A program made the translations under genes and the position numbers. Below are positions 15,113-23,757 of a stretch of DNA of 43,079 bases, piece by piece (the first letter of the stretch is position 1; every line of letters begins with the position of its first letter). This stretch comes from Streptomyces sp. NBRC 110035 (GTDB taxonomy: Bacteria; Actinomycetota; Actinomycetes; Streptomycetales; Streptomycetaceae): NCBI RefSeq assembly GCF_000829695.1, contig NZ_BBNN01000051.1:1-43079 (forward strand). The letters run 5' to 3'. The notes under the pieces were generated by a model, which ran no database searches, was not told where the DNA came from, and was given only the letters and a program-made list of their open reading frames with translations.

Positions 15113-15274
15113 TGACGGACCGGCGCGGGGCACGGTCACGTCGGCAAGGGCGCAGTTCGACCGCCGTACGGGCAGCCGCTCGGCCGTGCGGTTCCCCCGG
15201 GCGGCGGTGACCGGGAGGGGAGGTCGGTCGCCCTTGCGTGCGGAAGGAGGACGACTCGTCCTTTTCTGACGTGA

Positions 15275-15295
15275 TGTCAGAGGATCTCTCTGACA
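15275..15295. promoter_or_regulatory. 21-bp operator-like palindrome TGTCAGAG-N5-CTCTGACA
   Basis: Perfect 8-bp arms (15275-15282 and 15288-15295) flank GATCT, ending 23 bp before the ATG at 15319. GACGTGA also occurs as direct repeats just outside each arm. The position and symmetry fit a repressor site for the following oxidase-like gene; a leader RNA hairpin is the alternative. This is lower in G+C than its surroundings, as expected for a promoter region. Confidence 0.6.
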
Positions 15296-15318
15296 CGACG
15301 TGAGAGAAGAGGGGCCGC

Positions 15319-15786
15319 ATGACCGCCACGCAGCGCCGGGGCCGGAAGATCATGATGACGCCGGGCGAACTGGACGACTTCCTCACCGCTCAGCGCACCT
15401 GCCGGGTGGCCACGGTGTCGGCCGACGGCGCACCGCATGTCAGCACGCTCTGGTTCGCCTGGGACGGCACCTCGCTGTGGCTGTACTCCGTGGTCCGCTC
15501 CAAGCGCTGGGCGGACCTGCGCCGAAACCGGCGGGTGGCGATCGTCGTGGACACCGGCGAGGAGTACGACGAGTTGCGCGGTGCCGAGCTGTCCGGGCAG
15601 GTGGAGTTCGTGGGCGAGATACCCCGCACCGGCGAGCTCTGTGCCGAACTCGACGTTCCCGAGACGCTGTTCGCGCGCAAGAACTTCGACCTCGACGAGA
15701 TTCCGCACGACGGCCGGCACGCCTGGATACGGCTCACCCCGGAGAAGACCGTGTCCTGGGACTTCCGGAAACTGGGCGCGCGGTAG
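15319..15786 (+). CDS. pyridoxamine 5'-phosphate oxidase-family (FMN/F420 split-barrel) protein
   Basis: The 155-residue split beta-barrel protein begins MTATQRRGRKIMMTPGELDD. The core CRVATVSADGAPHVSTLWFA, LWLYSVVRSKRWADLRRNRR, VAIVVDTGEEYDELRGAELS and VEFVGEI match the actinobacterial flavin/F420-dependent group (Rv1155/Rv2074-like) rather than true PdxH. A role in F420- or FMN-linked reduction, or heme/biliverdin handling, is possible; the substrate cannot be read from sequence. GAGAAGAGG precedes the ATG. A palindrome 23 bp upstream suggests specific control. It converges with the MocR gene, stops 37 bp apart. Confidence 0.88.
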   Translation: MTATQRRGRKIMMTPGELDDFLTAQRTCRVATVSADGAPHVSTLWFAWDGTSLWLYSVVRSKRWADLRRNRRVAIVVDTGEEYDELRGAELSGQVEFVGEIPRTGELCAELDVPETLFARKNFDLDEIPHDGRHAWIRLTPEKTVSWDFRKLGAR

Positions 15787-15792
15787 CGGGCG

Positions 15793-15823
15793 GGGCAGGG
15801 GCGCCCGGCCCTCACGCCTGCCC
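15793..15823. terminator. short hairpin between convergent genes
   Basis: GGGCAGG (15793-15799) and CCTGCCC (15817-15823) form a 7-bp stem in the 36-bp gap between the oxidase-like gene and the MocR gene; the right arm touches the MocR stop codon. Confidence 0.5.
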
Positions 15824-17160
15824 TAGGCAAACGTCCTGGACTCCTCCGCCCGAGGTCCGATCGCCGCGCCGACGGCCTCGCTCAAGGGCCCGATGTCGTC
15901 CGCGGCGAGCGTCGACACGGTGACGCGGATGCCGGGCGGGGCGCTCATCCGGAAACGGGCACCGGGTGCCACCGCCCAGCCCGCGTGCAGCAGCCGCGCG
16001 ACGGCGCCGGTCTCGTCCGGCACGGGCACCCACACGTTCATGCCGCTGCGTCCGTGCGCCGTGATCCCCTGCCGGGCCAGCGCCCCGATCAGGGCGTTCC
16101 GGCGCCGCCCGTACCGCGCCGCCACCGCCGCCGGGTCCACCGTGCCGCCGGTCCAGAGCCGGAGCACCGCGCGCTGGACCGTGCGGCTGACCCAGCCCGG
16201 CCCGAGCCGCTGCCGTCCGCGTACCCGGTCGATGGTGACCGGGTCCCCGGTGAGCACGGCGAGCCGCAGGTCGGGGCCGTACGCCTTGGCCGCCGAGCGG
16301 ACGAAGGCCCAGCTGCGGGTGGCACCGGCGAGTGGGTACAGGGGCAGGTCGACGATGTGATGCCCGTGGTCGTCCTCGATCAGCAGCGTCTCCGGGTGGT
16401 CCGCGAGCACCGCCCGCAGGGCCCGCGCACGTGCCGCGCTCAGCGCGGCACCGGTCGGGTTCTGCGCCCGGTCCGTGACGATCAGCGCGCGTGCCCCGCC
16501 TGTCAGGGCCTGCTGCACGGCGCCGGGGAGCGGCCCCTCGTCGTCGACACCGACCGGGACGGTCCGCAGGCCGAGCGCCGGAACGAGGTCGAGCACACTG
16601 CCCCATCCGGGATCCTCCACCGCCACCGCGTCGCCCTGCCGGAGGTGGGCCGCGAGCACCCGCTCCATGGCGTCGAGGGCGCCTGAGGTCACGGTGACCG
16701 GGCCGTCGGGGACGTCGTCGGCGTCCAGTCCGGCGCGGGCGAACCGGACCAGCCCGGGCTCCACGGGTGCGTGCCCGTAGAGCACCGGTTCCCGGTCGCC
16801 CTGCTCGGCCGCGGCGGCGAAGGCCTCGGCCAGCGGGGGCAGCAGCGCGGGGTCGGGGTTGCCGTCGGAGAGGTCCCGTACGCCCTGCGGGACCTCCACC
16901 CGGACGGCGTCGCGCGCCGTGGTGGCCGGTTTGGGCCGCACCCGGCTCCCCCGACGGCCTGCGGTCTCGATCACCCCGCGCTCGCGCAGGGTCCGGTACG
17001 CGGACGCGACGGTGTTGGGGTTCACCCCGAGCCGTTCCGCCAGCTCCCGCATCGGCGGAAGCAGTTCCCCCGGCCGAAGCACCCCTTCGCCCACCGCGCG
17101 CTCGATGCTCGCAGAAATCTCCGCAGCGCGCCGACCCGTGATCCGATACTCTCCTAGCAC
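15823..17160 (-). CDS. MocR-type regulator: GntR HTH fused to class I aminotransferase fold
   Basis: The 445-residue protein begins with a GntR winged helix (residues ~5-75: IERAVGEGVLRPGELLPPMR, LAERLGVNPNTVASAYRTLR). An aminotransferase-like domain follows (~95-445) with the PLP lysine in SAAKAYGPDLRLAV and the phosphate-site region TVTSGALDAMERVLA, plus TDRAQNPTGAALS. MocR proteins usually sense PLP or an amino acid adduct and control vitamin B6 or amino acid genes. Here it is divergent from a PNPOx-like gene with start codons only 36 bp apart, and an exact palindrome lies between. I infer that it regulates that gene and itself. The GTG start has no ribosome binding site, so the transcript may be leaderless. 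Confidence 0.92.
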   Translation of the reverse strand: MLGEYRITGRRAAEISASIERAVGEGVLRPGELLPPMRELAERLGVNPNTVASAYRTLRERGVIETAGRRGSRVRPKPATTARDAVRVEVPQGVRDLSDGNPDPALLPPLAEAFAAAAEQGDREPVLYGHAPVEPGLVRFARAGLDADDVPDGPVTVTSGALDAMERVLAAHLRQGDAVAVEDPGWGSVLDLVPALGLRTVPVGVDDEGPLPGAVQQALTGGARALIVTDRAQNPTGAALSAARARALRAVLADHPETLLIEDDHGHHIVDLPLYPLAGATRSWAFVRSAAKAYGPDLRLAVLTGDPVTIDRVRGRQRLGPGWVSRTVQRAVLRLWTGGTVDPAAVAARYGRRRNALIGALARQGITAHGRSGMNVWVPVPDETGAVARLLHAGWAVAPGARFRMSAPPGIRVTVSTLAADDIGPLSEAVGAAIGPRAEESRTFA

Positions 17161-17171
17161 AAAGCCAAGTA

Positions 17172-17183
17172 TGCACTAGTGCA
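17172..17183. promoter_or_regulatory. palindrome TGCACTAGTGCA in the MocR divergon
   Basis: This 12-bp perfect palindrome sits between the MocR start (17160) and the GTG/ATG region of the divergent gene (ATG 17196). It is the obvious candidate operator for the MocR protein in this very short gap. A half-similar CTAGCACA lies at 17155-17162. Confidence 0.6.
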
Positions 17184-17195
17184 ATGGAGGACGCC

Positions 17196-17900
17196 ATGCC
17201 GGGAATCCGGCCGCCGCAGCAGCAGCCCGCCGACACCGCCGCCCGCACCGACAGCTACCGGTCCGGCGAGCGCACGGTTCCCACCCGCTCGCCGGACCGC
17301 GCCGCGTACGACAGGGACCTGGTGCACGCGATACTCGACGAGGGCTACGTCTGCCACCTCGGTTTCGTCCGCGACGACGCGCCGGTGGTGCTGCCCACGC
17401 TGTACGCCCGGGTCGGCGAGCGTCTCTACGTGCACGGTTCGACGGGCTCGCGCCCGCTGCGCGCGGCAAGTCTGGCCGACCCGGGGCTCCCGGTCTGCCT
17501 GACCGTCACCCACGTGGACGGACTGGTGCTGGCCCGCTCGGCGTTCCACCACTCGATCAACTACCGCTCGGTGGTGGTGCACGGTCTCGCGTACGACGTG
17601 ACCGACACCGAGGAGAAGCGGCAGGCGCTGGACGCCCTCGTCGACCACGTCGTCCCCGGCCGCGCCGCCGACTCCCGTCCGGCGAACAGGAAGGAACTGG
17701 CCGCCACGGCGGTGATCCGCCTCGATCTGACCGAGGTCTCCGCCAAACTCCGCACCGGCGGCGTGAACGACGAGCCCGAGGACCTCGCCCTCCCTCACTG
17801 GGCCGGCGTCGTCCCCCTGGTCCGCTCCTACGGCACCCCGCTCGCCGACCCCGCCCTGCCGGCCGGCACGCAGCCGCCGAAGTACCTGGCGACCCTGTGA
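17196..17900 (+). CDS. pyridoxamine 5'-phosphate oxidase-family protein (NimA-like)
   Basis: The protein has about 234 residues. The ATG at 17196 is preferred because GGAGG at 17186-17190 lies five bases upstream; an ATG at 17184 would place that site inside the gene. The split-barrel core reads EGYVCHLGFVRDDAPVVLPT, LYARVGERLYVHGSTGSR and FHHSINYRSVVVHGLAYDVT, as in the NimA/FMN-binding group, with an extended C-terminus (HWAGVVPLVRSYGTPLADPA). The group includes flavoproteins and nitroimidazole reductases of uncertain natural substrate. It is divergent from a MocR regulator that probably controls it, which hints at a vitamin B6 or amino-compound link. Confidence 0.9.
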   Translation: MPGIRPPQQQPADTAARTDSYRSGERTVPTRSPDRAAYDRDLVHAILDEGYVCHLGFVRDDAPVVLPTLYARVGERLYVHGSTGSRPLRAASLADPGLPVCLTVTHVDGLVLARSAFHHSINYRSVVVHGLAYDVTDTEEKRQALDALVDHVVPGRAADSRPANRKELAATAVIRLDLTEVSAKLRTGGVNDEPEDLALPHWAGVVPLVRSYGTPLADPALPAGTQPPKYLATL

Positions 17901-17902
17901 CG

Positions 17903-17958
17903 CCTCGGCGCGCGCCGAGGGCGGGGCGTGGGCCCCGCCCTCGGGCGGGGCCCACGCC
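17903..17958. terminator. palindrome plus 16-bp stem-loop after the NimA-like gene
   Basis: A perfect 18-bp palindrome CCTCGGCGCGCGCCGAGG (17903-17920) starts three bases after the stop. It is followed by GGCGTGGGCCCCGCCC (17925-17940) paired with GGGCGGGGCCCACGCC (17943-17958). The second is one of the strongest stems in the window and lies between this gene and the convergent EamA gene, so it is probably bidirectional. Confidence 0.8.
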
Positions 17959-18013
17959 AGAGGGTCGTCCGAAGGATTTCTCCCGAAGGCATCTCTCCTG
18001 AGATCCTGCGCCG

Positions 18014-18965
18014 TCACGCCGGCGCCGCGCCCCCCTCCGCCCTGCAGGTCCGCGCGCCCCGCGCCTCGTCGATCGCGAGCCCCGCGACCGAGCCGAGCAT
18101 CAGCAGGGTGCCGGCCAGCATGGCCGGGGTGAGCCGCTCGCCGAGCAGGGCGACGGCGAGCACCGCCGCGCTCACCGGTTCGATAAGCATGATCACGGAC
18201 ACGGTGGCCGACCGTACGACTGCCGCGCCCGCGAAGTACAGGCCGTAGGCGAGGGCCGTCGGGACCGCTGCGACGTACACCAGGAGGCACAGCAGCAGAC
18301 CGGGATCGCCGGTGTACGGCACCAGCCCTTCGACCGCGGCGAACGGCAGCAGCAGCACGCTGGTGACGGCGAACGCCCCGACGGTCGTGCGGGAGGCGTC
18401 CAGCCCGCCGTTCCGCCCCCACCGCCGGGTGAGCAGGGTCATCGTCGAGTAGCCGCCCGCGGACAGGAGCGCGAGCAGGATGCCCCACGGGTCCGCAGTC
18501 GCCTCCCCGCTGCCGAGGACGAGCACGGCGAGCCCGGCGAGCGCCCCCACGACGGCGGCGGCCCCGCCCGAGCCGCTCCCCCAGGAGCAGCCGTGCGCCG
18601 AGTGCGATCAGCACGGGTCCGGCGCCGAGGGTGACGACGGTGGCCACGGCGAGCCCCGTGGCGGCGACGGCGGCGAAGTAGGCCGTCTGGAACACGGCGA
18701 GCCCCACCCCGGTGGCCATGGCCCGCCGCGCCCGGGGGCCCGGCGCCCCGGTCACGACGGTGCGGGCTCGCGGGACCAGCATCCTGGCACCGAGCAGCAG
18801 CGCCAGGCCGGTCGCGCAGCGCCAGAAGGAGAGGGCGACCGGTCCCATGTCACTGGTCCGGTAGACCAGTGACGCAGCGGCGCCCGCGGTGCCCCAGGCG
18901 GCACCGGCGACGATCAGACAGAGCAGGCCTCGCCCGACGGGCAGGCCGGTGACGGTGTTCGACAC
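18014..18965 (-). pseudogene. EamA-type (DMT) exporter with a frameshift
   Basis: An intact member would have ten membrane helices and export small metabolites such as amino acids. Here the first half runs from GTG 18965 (GGAGAG five bases upstream; GLLCLIVAGAAWGTAGAAAS to LLLGERLG). The second half runs in another frame (GALAGLAVLVLGSGEATADP to MLIEPVSAAVLAVALLGERL). Frames switch at about 18555-18580, in a C/G-rich stretch where one added base would restore GGAAAVVGALAGL. Both halves are fully EamA-like with no other damage. It is either a recent pseudogene or a sequencing error in a homopolymer-rich tract. Confidence 0.8.
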
Positions 18966-18990
18966 GTGTTCTCTCCGCGGTTGCACACAG

Positions 18991-19004
18991 GTACGCGCGC
19001 GTAC
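18991..19004. promoter_or_regulatory. 14-bp palindrome GTACGCGCGCGTAC upstream of the EamA gene
   Basis: The perfect palindrome centres 33 bp upstream of the EamA GTG at 18965 and could be an operator, though alternating CG runs are easily symmetrical by chance. Confidence 0.35.
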
Positions 19005-19120
19005 GCACCGCTCACGGAGGTGCCTGCGCTGCGCGAAAGGCCGGAAGGGGGCCCCGGATCAGGCCCGGACGGAACCGGTCCCGCGGGGCCCGCGGGCTGC
19101 GTCTGCGGGCAGCACCACGA

Positions 19121-19144
19121 CGCCCGGCGACAGCGCGCCGGGCG
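19121..19144 (-). terminator. hairpin downstream of the second EamA gene
   Basis: CGCCCGGCG (19121-19129) and CGCCGGGCG (19136-19144) flank a 6-nt loop. It lies 73 bp past the stop of the exporter gene at 19217 and separates it from the frameshifted EamA gene downstream. Confidence 0.6.
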
Positions 19145-19216
19145 TGGGGAGCTCGGGGCCCGCCTCAGACGGCGGGCGGCGGAAGAACACGTGCGCGCGC
19201 ATGCATGATCAGCACC

Positions 19217-20266
<1,050 letters not shown>

Positions 20267-20298
20267 GACACCTGTCTCACGAGCTGGACGTGCGCCCC

Positions 20299-20322
20299 GG
20301 GGGCCGGGTGGGGGGGTGGGGG
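20299..20322 (+). other. G-quadruplex-forming G-tract run
   Basis: Four G runs (5, 3, 7 and 5) are separated by CC, T and T. This satisfies the G3+N1-7 rule with minimal loops, on the plus strand between the exporter start and the Clp-N gene stop. On the minus strand it would be a C-rich tract in the exporter's upstream region. Confidence 0.7.
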
Positions 20323-20368
20323 AGGAAATCCACTGACGGGCGGGAGCCGACCGGCCCTCACCGCATTC

Positions 20369-20929
20369 TCAGCCCTTCCACCTCTCGGTGAGCAGGGGGT
20401 CACCGGCCCGTGCCGCATCGAGACGGGCGAGGACGTCGCGGTGGCCGATTCCGGCGTGCTCGAGCACCTCCACCGCCCGTGCCTGCGGGTCCGCGATGAT
20501 CGCCGCGAGCAGGTCCACACCGCGCGCGGGCCCGCCATGACGTGCGGCGCGTTCACGGGCGCACTCCAGGCCGGCCGCCGCCAGCGGCGAGAACCCGGTG
20601 GTCCGCACCACCACCGGAACGGAGCCGGAGTCCTCGACGGCGCTCTGCCAGCGCAGGCCGTAGGCGATGCTGCGCTGGACCAGGTAGCCGAGCAGCCGGG
20701 CGATGCGCCGGTCCTCGCCGAGGACCGCGCACACCTCGGGGTCGGACTCCAGCAGCGAGTGCAGCAGATGGGCGGTGTCGATCTGCCGGTCCTCGTCCCT
20801 GACCGCTCTGCGGCAGGCACCGCTGACCACCGCCGCCAGCTCCACGCCGAGTCCGGCACCGTGTTCCGCGCGGTGGCTGCCCCGCTCCTGGACCTGGTAG
20901 GCCGACGGCCTGGGGGTAGGGTGTTGCAC
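20369..20929 (-). CDS. Clp N-terminal domain protein
   Basis: The ~186-residue protein begins VQHPTPRPSAYQVQERGSHR and carries two Clp_N repeats: ELAAVVSGACRRAVRDEDRQ-IDTAHLLHSLLESDPEVCAVL and AAGLECARERAARHGGPARG-VDLLAAIIADPQARAVEVL. No AAA+ ATPase module is present, so it is a stand-alone ClpC/ClpS-type N-domain protein. It may act as an adaptor or substrate-binding factor for ClpC, or bind arginine-phosphate-like marks. Start choice is uncertain: GGGAGG lies directly before GTG 20929 and GTG 20938 overlaps it. A related short frame ends 14 bp upstream. Confidence 0.8.
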   Translation of the reverse strand: MQHPTPRPSAYQVQERGSHRAEHGAGLGVELAAVVSGACRRAVRDEDRQIDTAHLLHSLLESDPEVCAVLGEDRRIARLLGYLVQRSIAYGLRWQSAVEDSGSVPVVVRTTGFSPLAAAGLECARERAARHGGPARGVDLLAAIIADPQARAVEVLEHAGIGHRDVLARLDAARAGDPLLTERWKG

Positions 20930-20942
20930 GCCTCCCACCCCA

Positions 20943-21074
20943 TCAGCCCCGCGGGTCCGGGGCATCCCCGGTGGGGAGCATCTTCCCGTCCCGCAGGAAG
21001 TGGACACCCGGGGCCGCGATCTCCTCCCTGGGAAGGAGAATCAGCCCCGATTCCCCTCGGGCCCGCCACGCCAC
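20943..21074 (-). CDS. possible small protein upstream of the Clp-N gene, 43 aa
   Basis: A frame from GTG 21074 reads VAWRARGESGLILLPREEIA and APGVHFLRDGKMLPTGDAPD. It looks protein-like, with good third-position G/C, and stops 14 bp before the Clp-N gene. No ribosome binding site is visible and the longer ATG at 21191 would overlap the PadR terminator hairpin. No family is recognised; it may be only the leader of the Clp-N transcript. Confidence 0.3.
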   Translation of the reverse strand: MAWRARGESGLILLPREEIAAPGVHFLRDGKMLPTGDAPDPRG

Positions 21075-21152
21075 CGCGACCCGAGCCGAAGAGACGGCCG
21101 CCCGGCCGAAGCCGGCGCGAAGGCGCGCAGACACGCAGACACACAGACACGA

Positions 21153-21184
21153 CGGTGCCCCGTGGATCACTCCACGGGGCACCG
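21153..21184 (-). terminator. perfect 14-bp hairpin after the padR gene
   Basis: CGGTGCCCCGTGGA (21153-21166) and TCCACGGGGCACCG (21171-21184) with a TCAC loop. On the minus strand it is followed by a TCGTGTCTGTGTGTCTG tract, moderately U-rich. It ends 56 bp past the PadR stop. Confidence 0.85.
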
Positions 21185-21239
21185 CGCTCACACCGGCCGA
21201 CCACCCGGCACCTCGGGTGCCTGCCTCGGCTCCCAGCCC

Positions 21240-21872
21240 TCAGTCGTCATCGGCGAGGATGAGATACAGCTTCTTGCGGGCTTCGTTGACGACGGCGAGC
21301 GCCTTCTCGCGCTGCTCCTTGGTGCCGGTCTTCCAGACCTGCCCGAACGCCTCCATCAGGCCGAACCCGGCCTGCCGGATCTCGCTCAGCGCCTCCCAGT
21401 CGACCCCGCGGGAGGCCTCCTCCCAGGGCGCCTCGGGACCTTCCTCGGCCGCCGCACGACCGGTGCCGGTGAGCGCGAACAGCTTCTTGCCACCCTCGGA
21501 CTCACTGACGATCAGCCCCTCGTCCTCCAGCAGCTGGAGGGTGGGGTACACCGAGCCGGGGCTGGGCTTCCACGCCCCGCCGCTGCGCTCGGCGATCTCC
21601 TGGATCATCTCGTAGCCGTGCATCGGCCGGTCCTTCAGCAGCGCCAGGATCGATGCCCGTACGTCACCGCGCCGCGCCCTTCCCCTGGGCCCGCCGCGCC
21701 CTCGTCCGCCCCAGGGACCGTGCCCGAAGCCCGGACCGGAGCCGGGCCCCCCGGGGCCACCCGACCCACCGGGACCGAAGGGCCCGAAAGCGGCCCGCAG
21801 CCTGTCGAAGTCACCCCGGCCGCCCCTCGGACCGCCATGGCCATGCCCGCGCTCGAAACCATGGGTACGCAC
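21240..21872 (-). CDS. PadR family transcriptional regulator
   Basis: The ~210-residue protein has an unusual Gly/Pro/Arg/His-rich N-terminal ~68 residues (HGHGGPRGGRGDFDRL, FGPGGSGGPGGPGSGPGF). A PadR winged helix follows: RGDVRASILALLKDRPMHGY, EMIQEIAERSGGAWKPSPGS, VYPTLQLLEDEGLIVSESEG. A C-terminal dimerisation helix pair (ALSEIRQAGFGLMEAFGQVW, KALAVVNEARKKLYLILADD) completes it. GTG 21872 follows GGAG eight bases upstream; GTG 21881 is an alternative. PadR proteins usually repress their own or a divergent gene. A CGATATATCG palindrome lies in the gap to the divergent phzF-like gene. Confidence 0.9.
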   Translation of the reverse strand: MRTHGFERGHGHGGPRGGRGDFDRLRAAFGPFGPGGSGGPGGPGSGPGFGHGPWGGRGRGGPRGRARRGDVRASILALLKDRPMHGYEMIQEIAERSGGAWKPSPGSVYPTLQLLEDEGLIVSESEGGKKLFALTGTGRAAAEEGPEAPWEEASRGVDWEALSEIRQAGFGLMEAFGQVWKTGTKEQREKALAVVNEARKKLYLILADDD

Positions 21873-21917
21873 CGCAACCACTCTCCATTCCATCGTTGAC
21901 CTGTCGCGATAACTCAA

Positions 21918-21927
21918 CGATATATCG
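21918..21927. promoter_or_regulatory. AT-rich palindrome CGATATATCG upstream of padR
   Basis: Centred ~50 bp upstream of the PadR start, in an AT-rich patch with a further CGATA at 21907-21911. PadR operators are usually AT-rich inverted repeats of this kind, so autoregulation and control of the divergent PhzF-like gene are plausible. Confidence 0.5.
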
Positions 21928-22040
21928 GAGACGAGGGCAGGGCGACCCCTGCCGTGAGGACGGCTACGGAATCCGGGCCGGCGTCCTGGGATTGGCCTTG
22001 GTCTGCGGCTTCCCCGACGCCCTGCCGCCGGGGGATGCGC

Positions 22041-22895
22041 ATGCGAATCGTCGACGCCTTCACCGACCGGCCCTTCACCGGAAACCCGGCCGGAGTCCTG
22101 CTCCTGGACACGGACGCCTTCCCGGACGACGGCTGGCTCCGGAGTGTCGCCCTGGAGGTCAATCACGCCGAGACCGCCTTCGCGCACCCGCTGCCCGAGG
22201 GCGGGGAGGCCCACTGGGCGCTGCGCTGGTTCACCCCCGCGGCCGAGGTGGCGATGTGCGGCCACGCAACCCTCGCCACCACCCACGTCCTGCACACCAC
22301 CGGTGCGCACAAGGGCCCCGTCCGGTTCTCCACCCGCAGTGGCGTTCTCGTCGCGGCGCCGGCCGAGGACGGCTCCGTGACCATGGACTTCCCCACGGCC
22401 CCGCTCACCCCGCTCGACCTGCCCGAAGGGTTCTCCGAGGCGCTGGGAACCGAGCCGCTCACGGTCTTCGACACCGGTCCGCTCGTCGGCGACCTGCTGG
22501 TCGAGGTCGCCGACGAGCGGACGGTCCACGCCCTGCGGCCCGACCTCAGGACCCTCGGCGCCCGCTCCGCGCGCGGCGTCATCGCCACCGCCCGCGCGGA
22601 GAACCCGTCCCTGGGCCACGACTTCGTCTCCCGGTGCTTCTTCCCGAACGTCGGTATCGACGAGGATCCCGTCACCGGCAGCGCTCACACCGCGCTGGCC
22701 CCCTACTGGTCCGAGCGTCTGGGACGCACCGCTCTCACCGGTCTGCAGGCCTCACCCCGCCCGGGCCGCGTCCGCACGGAACTGCGCGGCGAGCGCACCG
22801 CGCTGGGCGGACGGGCGGTGACCGTCATCGAGGGCGAGTTGCTGAGCGCCGCCCTGCCGGACGGCAGGATGGCGGGCGGCGGACCGTCGGACTGA
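22041..22895 (+). CDS. PhzF family isomerase/epimerase-like protein
   Basis: The 284-residue protein has the duplicated diaminopimelate-epimerase fold of PhzF enzymes. MRIVDAFTDRPFTGNPAGVL, the catalytic Glu in NHAETAFAHP, and WFTPAAEVAMCGHATLATTH all match, as do the second-half RCFFPNVGIDEDPVTGSAHT and LAPYWSERLG blocks. PhzF itself isomerises a phenazine precursor, but no phenazine genes are here, so this is one of the many general PhzF homologues of unknown substrate. ATG 22041 is chosen over 22035 because GGGGG lies six bases upstream. It is divergent from padR with a shared 168-bp gap. Confidence 0.93.
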   Translation: MRIVDAFTDRPFTGNPAGVLLLDTDAFPDDGWLRSVALEVNHAETAFAHPLPEGGEAHWALRWFTPAAEVAMCGHATLATTHVLHTTGAHKGPVRFSTRSGVLVAAPAEDGSVTMDFPTAPLTPLDLPEGFSEALGTEPLTVFDTGPLVGDLLVEVADERTVHALRPDLRTLGARSARGVIATARAENPSLGHDFVSRCFFPNVGIDEDPVTGSAHTALAPYWSERLGRTALTGLQASPRPGRVRTELRGERTALGGRAVTVIEGELLSAALPDGRMAGGGPSD

Positions 22896-22956
22896 ACCGG
22901 GCCCGGTACGACGACGGGGGCGTACGGCACCACCGCACGCCCTCTTCCCGAACCGC

Positions 22957-23757
22957 TCACGCCGTAGGCAGCCAGTCCACCTTGCCCGCGAGCAGCGCGT
23001 ACCCCACGAACGCCCCGATGTCGAGCAGCGTGTGCGCGACCACCAGGGACCCCACCCGGCCCCAGCGGCGGTAGAGGTGGACGAACACCACGCCCATCAC
23101 CATGTTGCCGATGAACCCACCGATGCCCTGGTAGAGGTGGTACGAGCCGCGCAGTACCGAACTGGTCGCCATCGCGGCGCCCGGTGACCAGCCCAGTTGC
23201 TCGAGCCGACGCAGCAGATAGGCGAGGACGATGACCTCTTCGAGGATCGAGTTCTGCATCGCCGAGAGGATCAGCACGGGGAACTTCCACCACACCTCGG
23301 GCAGTGCCTCGGGCACCACGGTGAGGTTGAAGCCGAGGCCGCGCATGGCCAGGTAGAAGGCGATGCCGCTGCTGCCGATGGCCGCCGCGACCGCCGCCCC
23401 GCGGCCGAGGTCGGACCAGGGCCTGGTGCGGTCGAAGCCGAGGGTGCGCAGTCCCGCGCCCTCGCGGACCAGGAAGTGGGCGACGAGCGCGACGGGGACG
23501 AGCGCGCTGGTGATCCCGAAGAGCTGCCAGGCCAGGTCGAGCCAGGGGCGTCCCGGTGCCGCCGAGCCGTTGAGGGTGGCCGCCTGGTCCTTCAGGCCGC
23601 CCGGGCGGGTGACCGAGCCGACGAAACTGATCAGCGCGGACACCGCGCTCGCGCCGAGCGACACCGCGAGTACGAGCAGCGTCTCGTCGCGGAGCGTCTT
23701 CCGCGTGAGCCGTCGCTGGGGATACGCACCGGCTCCCGGCCCCGCCTCCGCCTGCAC
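22957..23757 (-). CDS. CPBP family intramembrane metalloprotease
   Basis: The ~266-residue membrane protein has about eight hydrophobic segments. It has the CPBP (Abi/CAAX-like) motifs in order: EE in SILEEVIVLAYLLRRLEQLG, then SSVLRGSYHLYQG with conserved Arg/His, and HTLLDIGAF with His and Asp. Related proteins process prenylated or secreted peptides or give self-immunity to bacteriocins; no bacteriocin gene is near. GTG 23757 follows GGAGG by five bases; GTG 23769 would put that site inside the gene. It converges with the PhzF gene, 61 bp between stops. Confidence 0.9.
   Translation of the reverse strand: MQAEAGPGAGAYPQRRLTRKTLRDETLLVLAVSLGASAVSALISFVGSVTRPGGLKDQAATLNGSAAPGRPWLDLAWQLFGITSALVPVALVAHFLVREGAGLRTLGFDRTRPWSDLGRGAAVAAAIGSSGIAFYLAMRGLGFNLTVVPEALPEVWWKFPVLILSAMQNSILEEVIVLAYLLRRLEQLGWSPGAAMATSSVLRGSYHLYQGIGGFIGNMVMGVVFVHLYRRWGRVGSLVVAHTLLDIGAFVGYALLAGKVDWLPTA

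Noticed and set aside
22041..22895. Phenazine biosynthesis
   Set aside because: Only a PhzF-like gene is present; PhzF homologues are widespread outside phenazine pathways.
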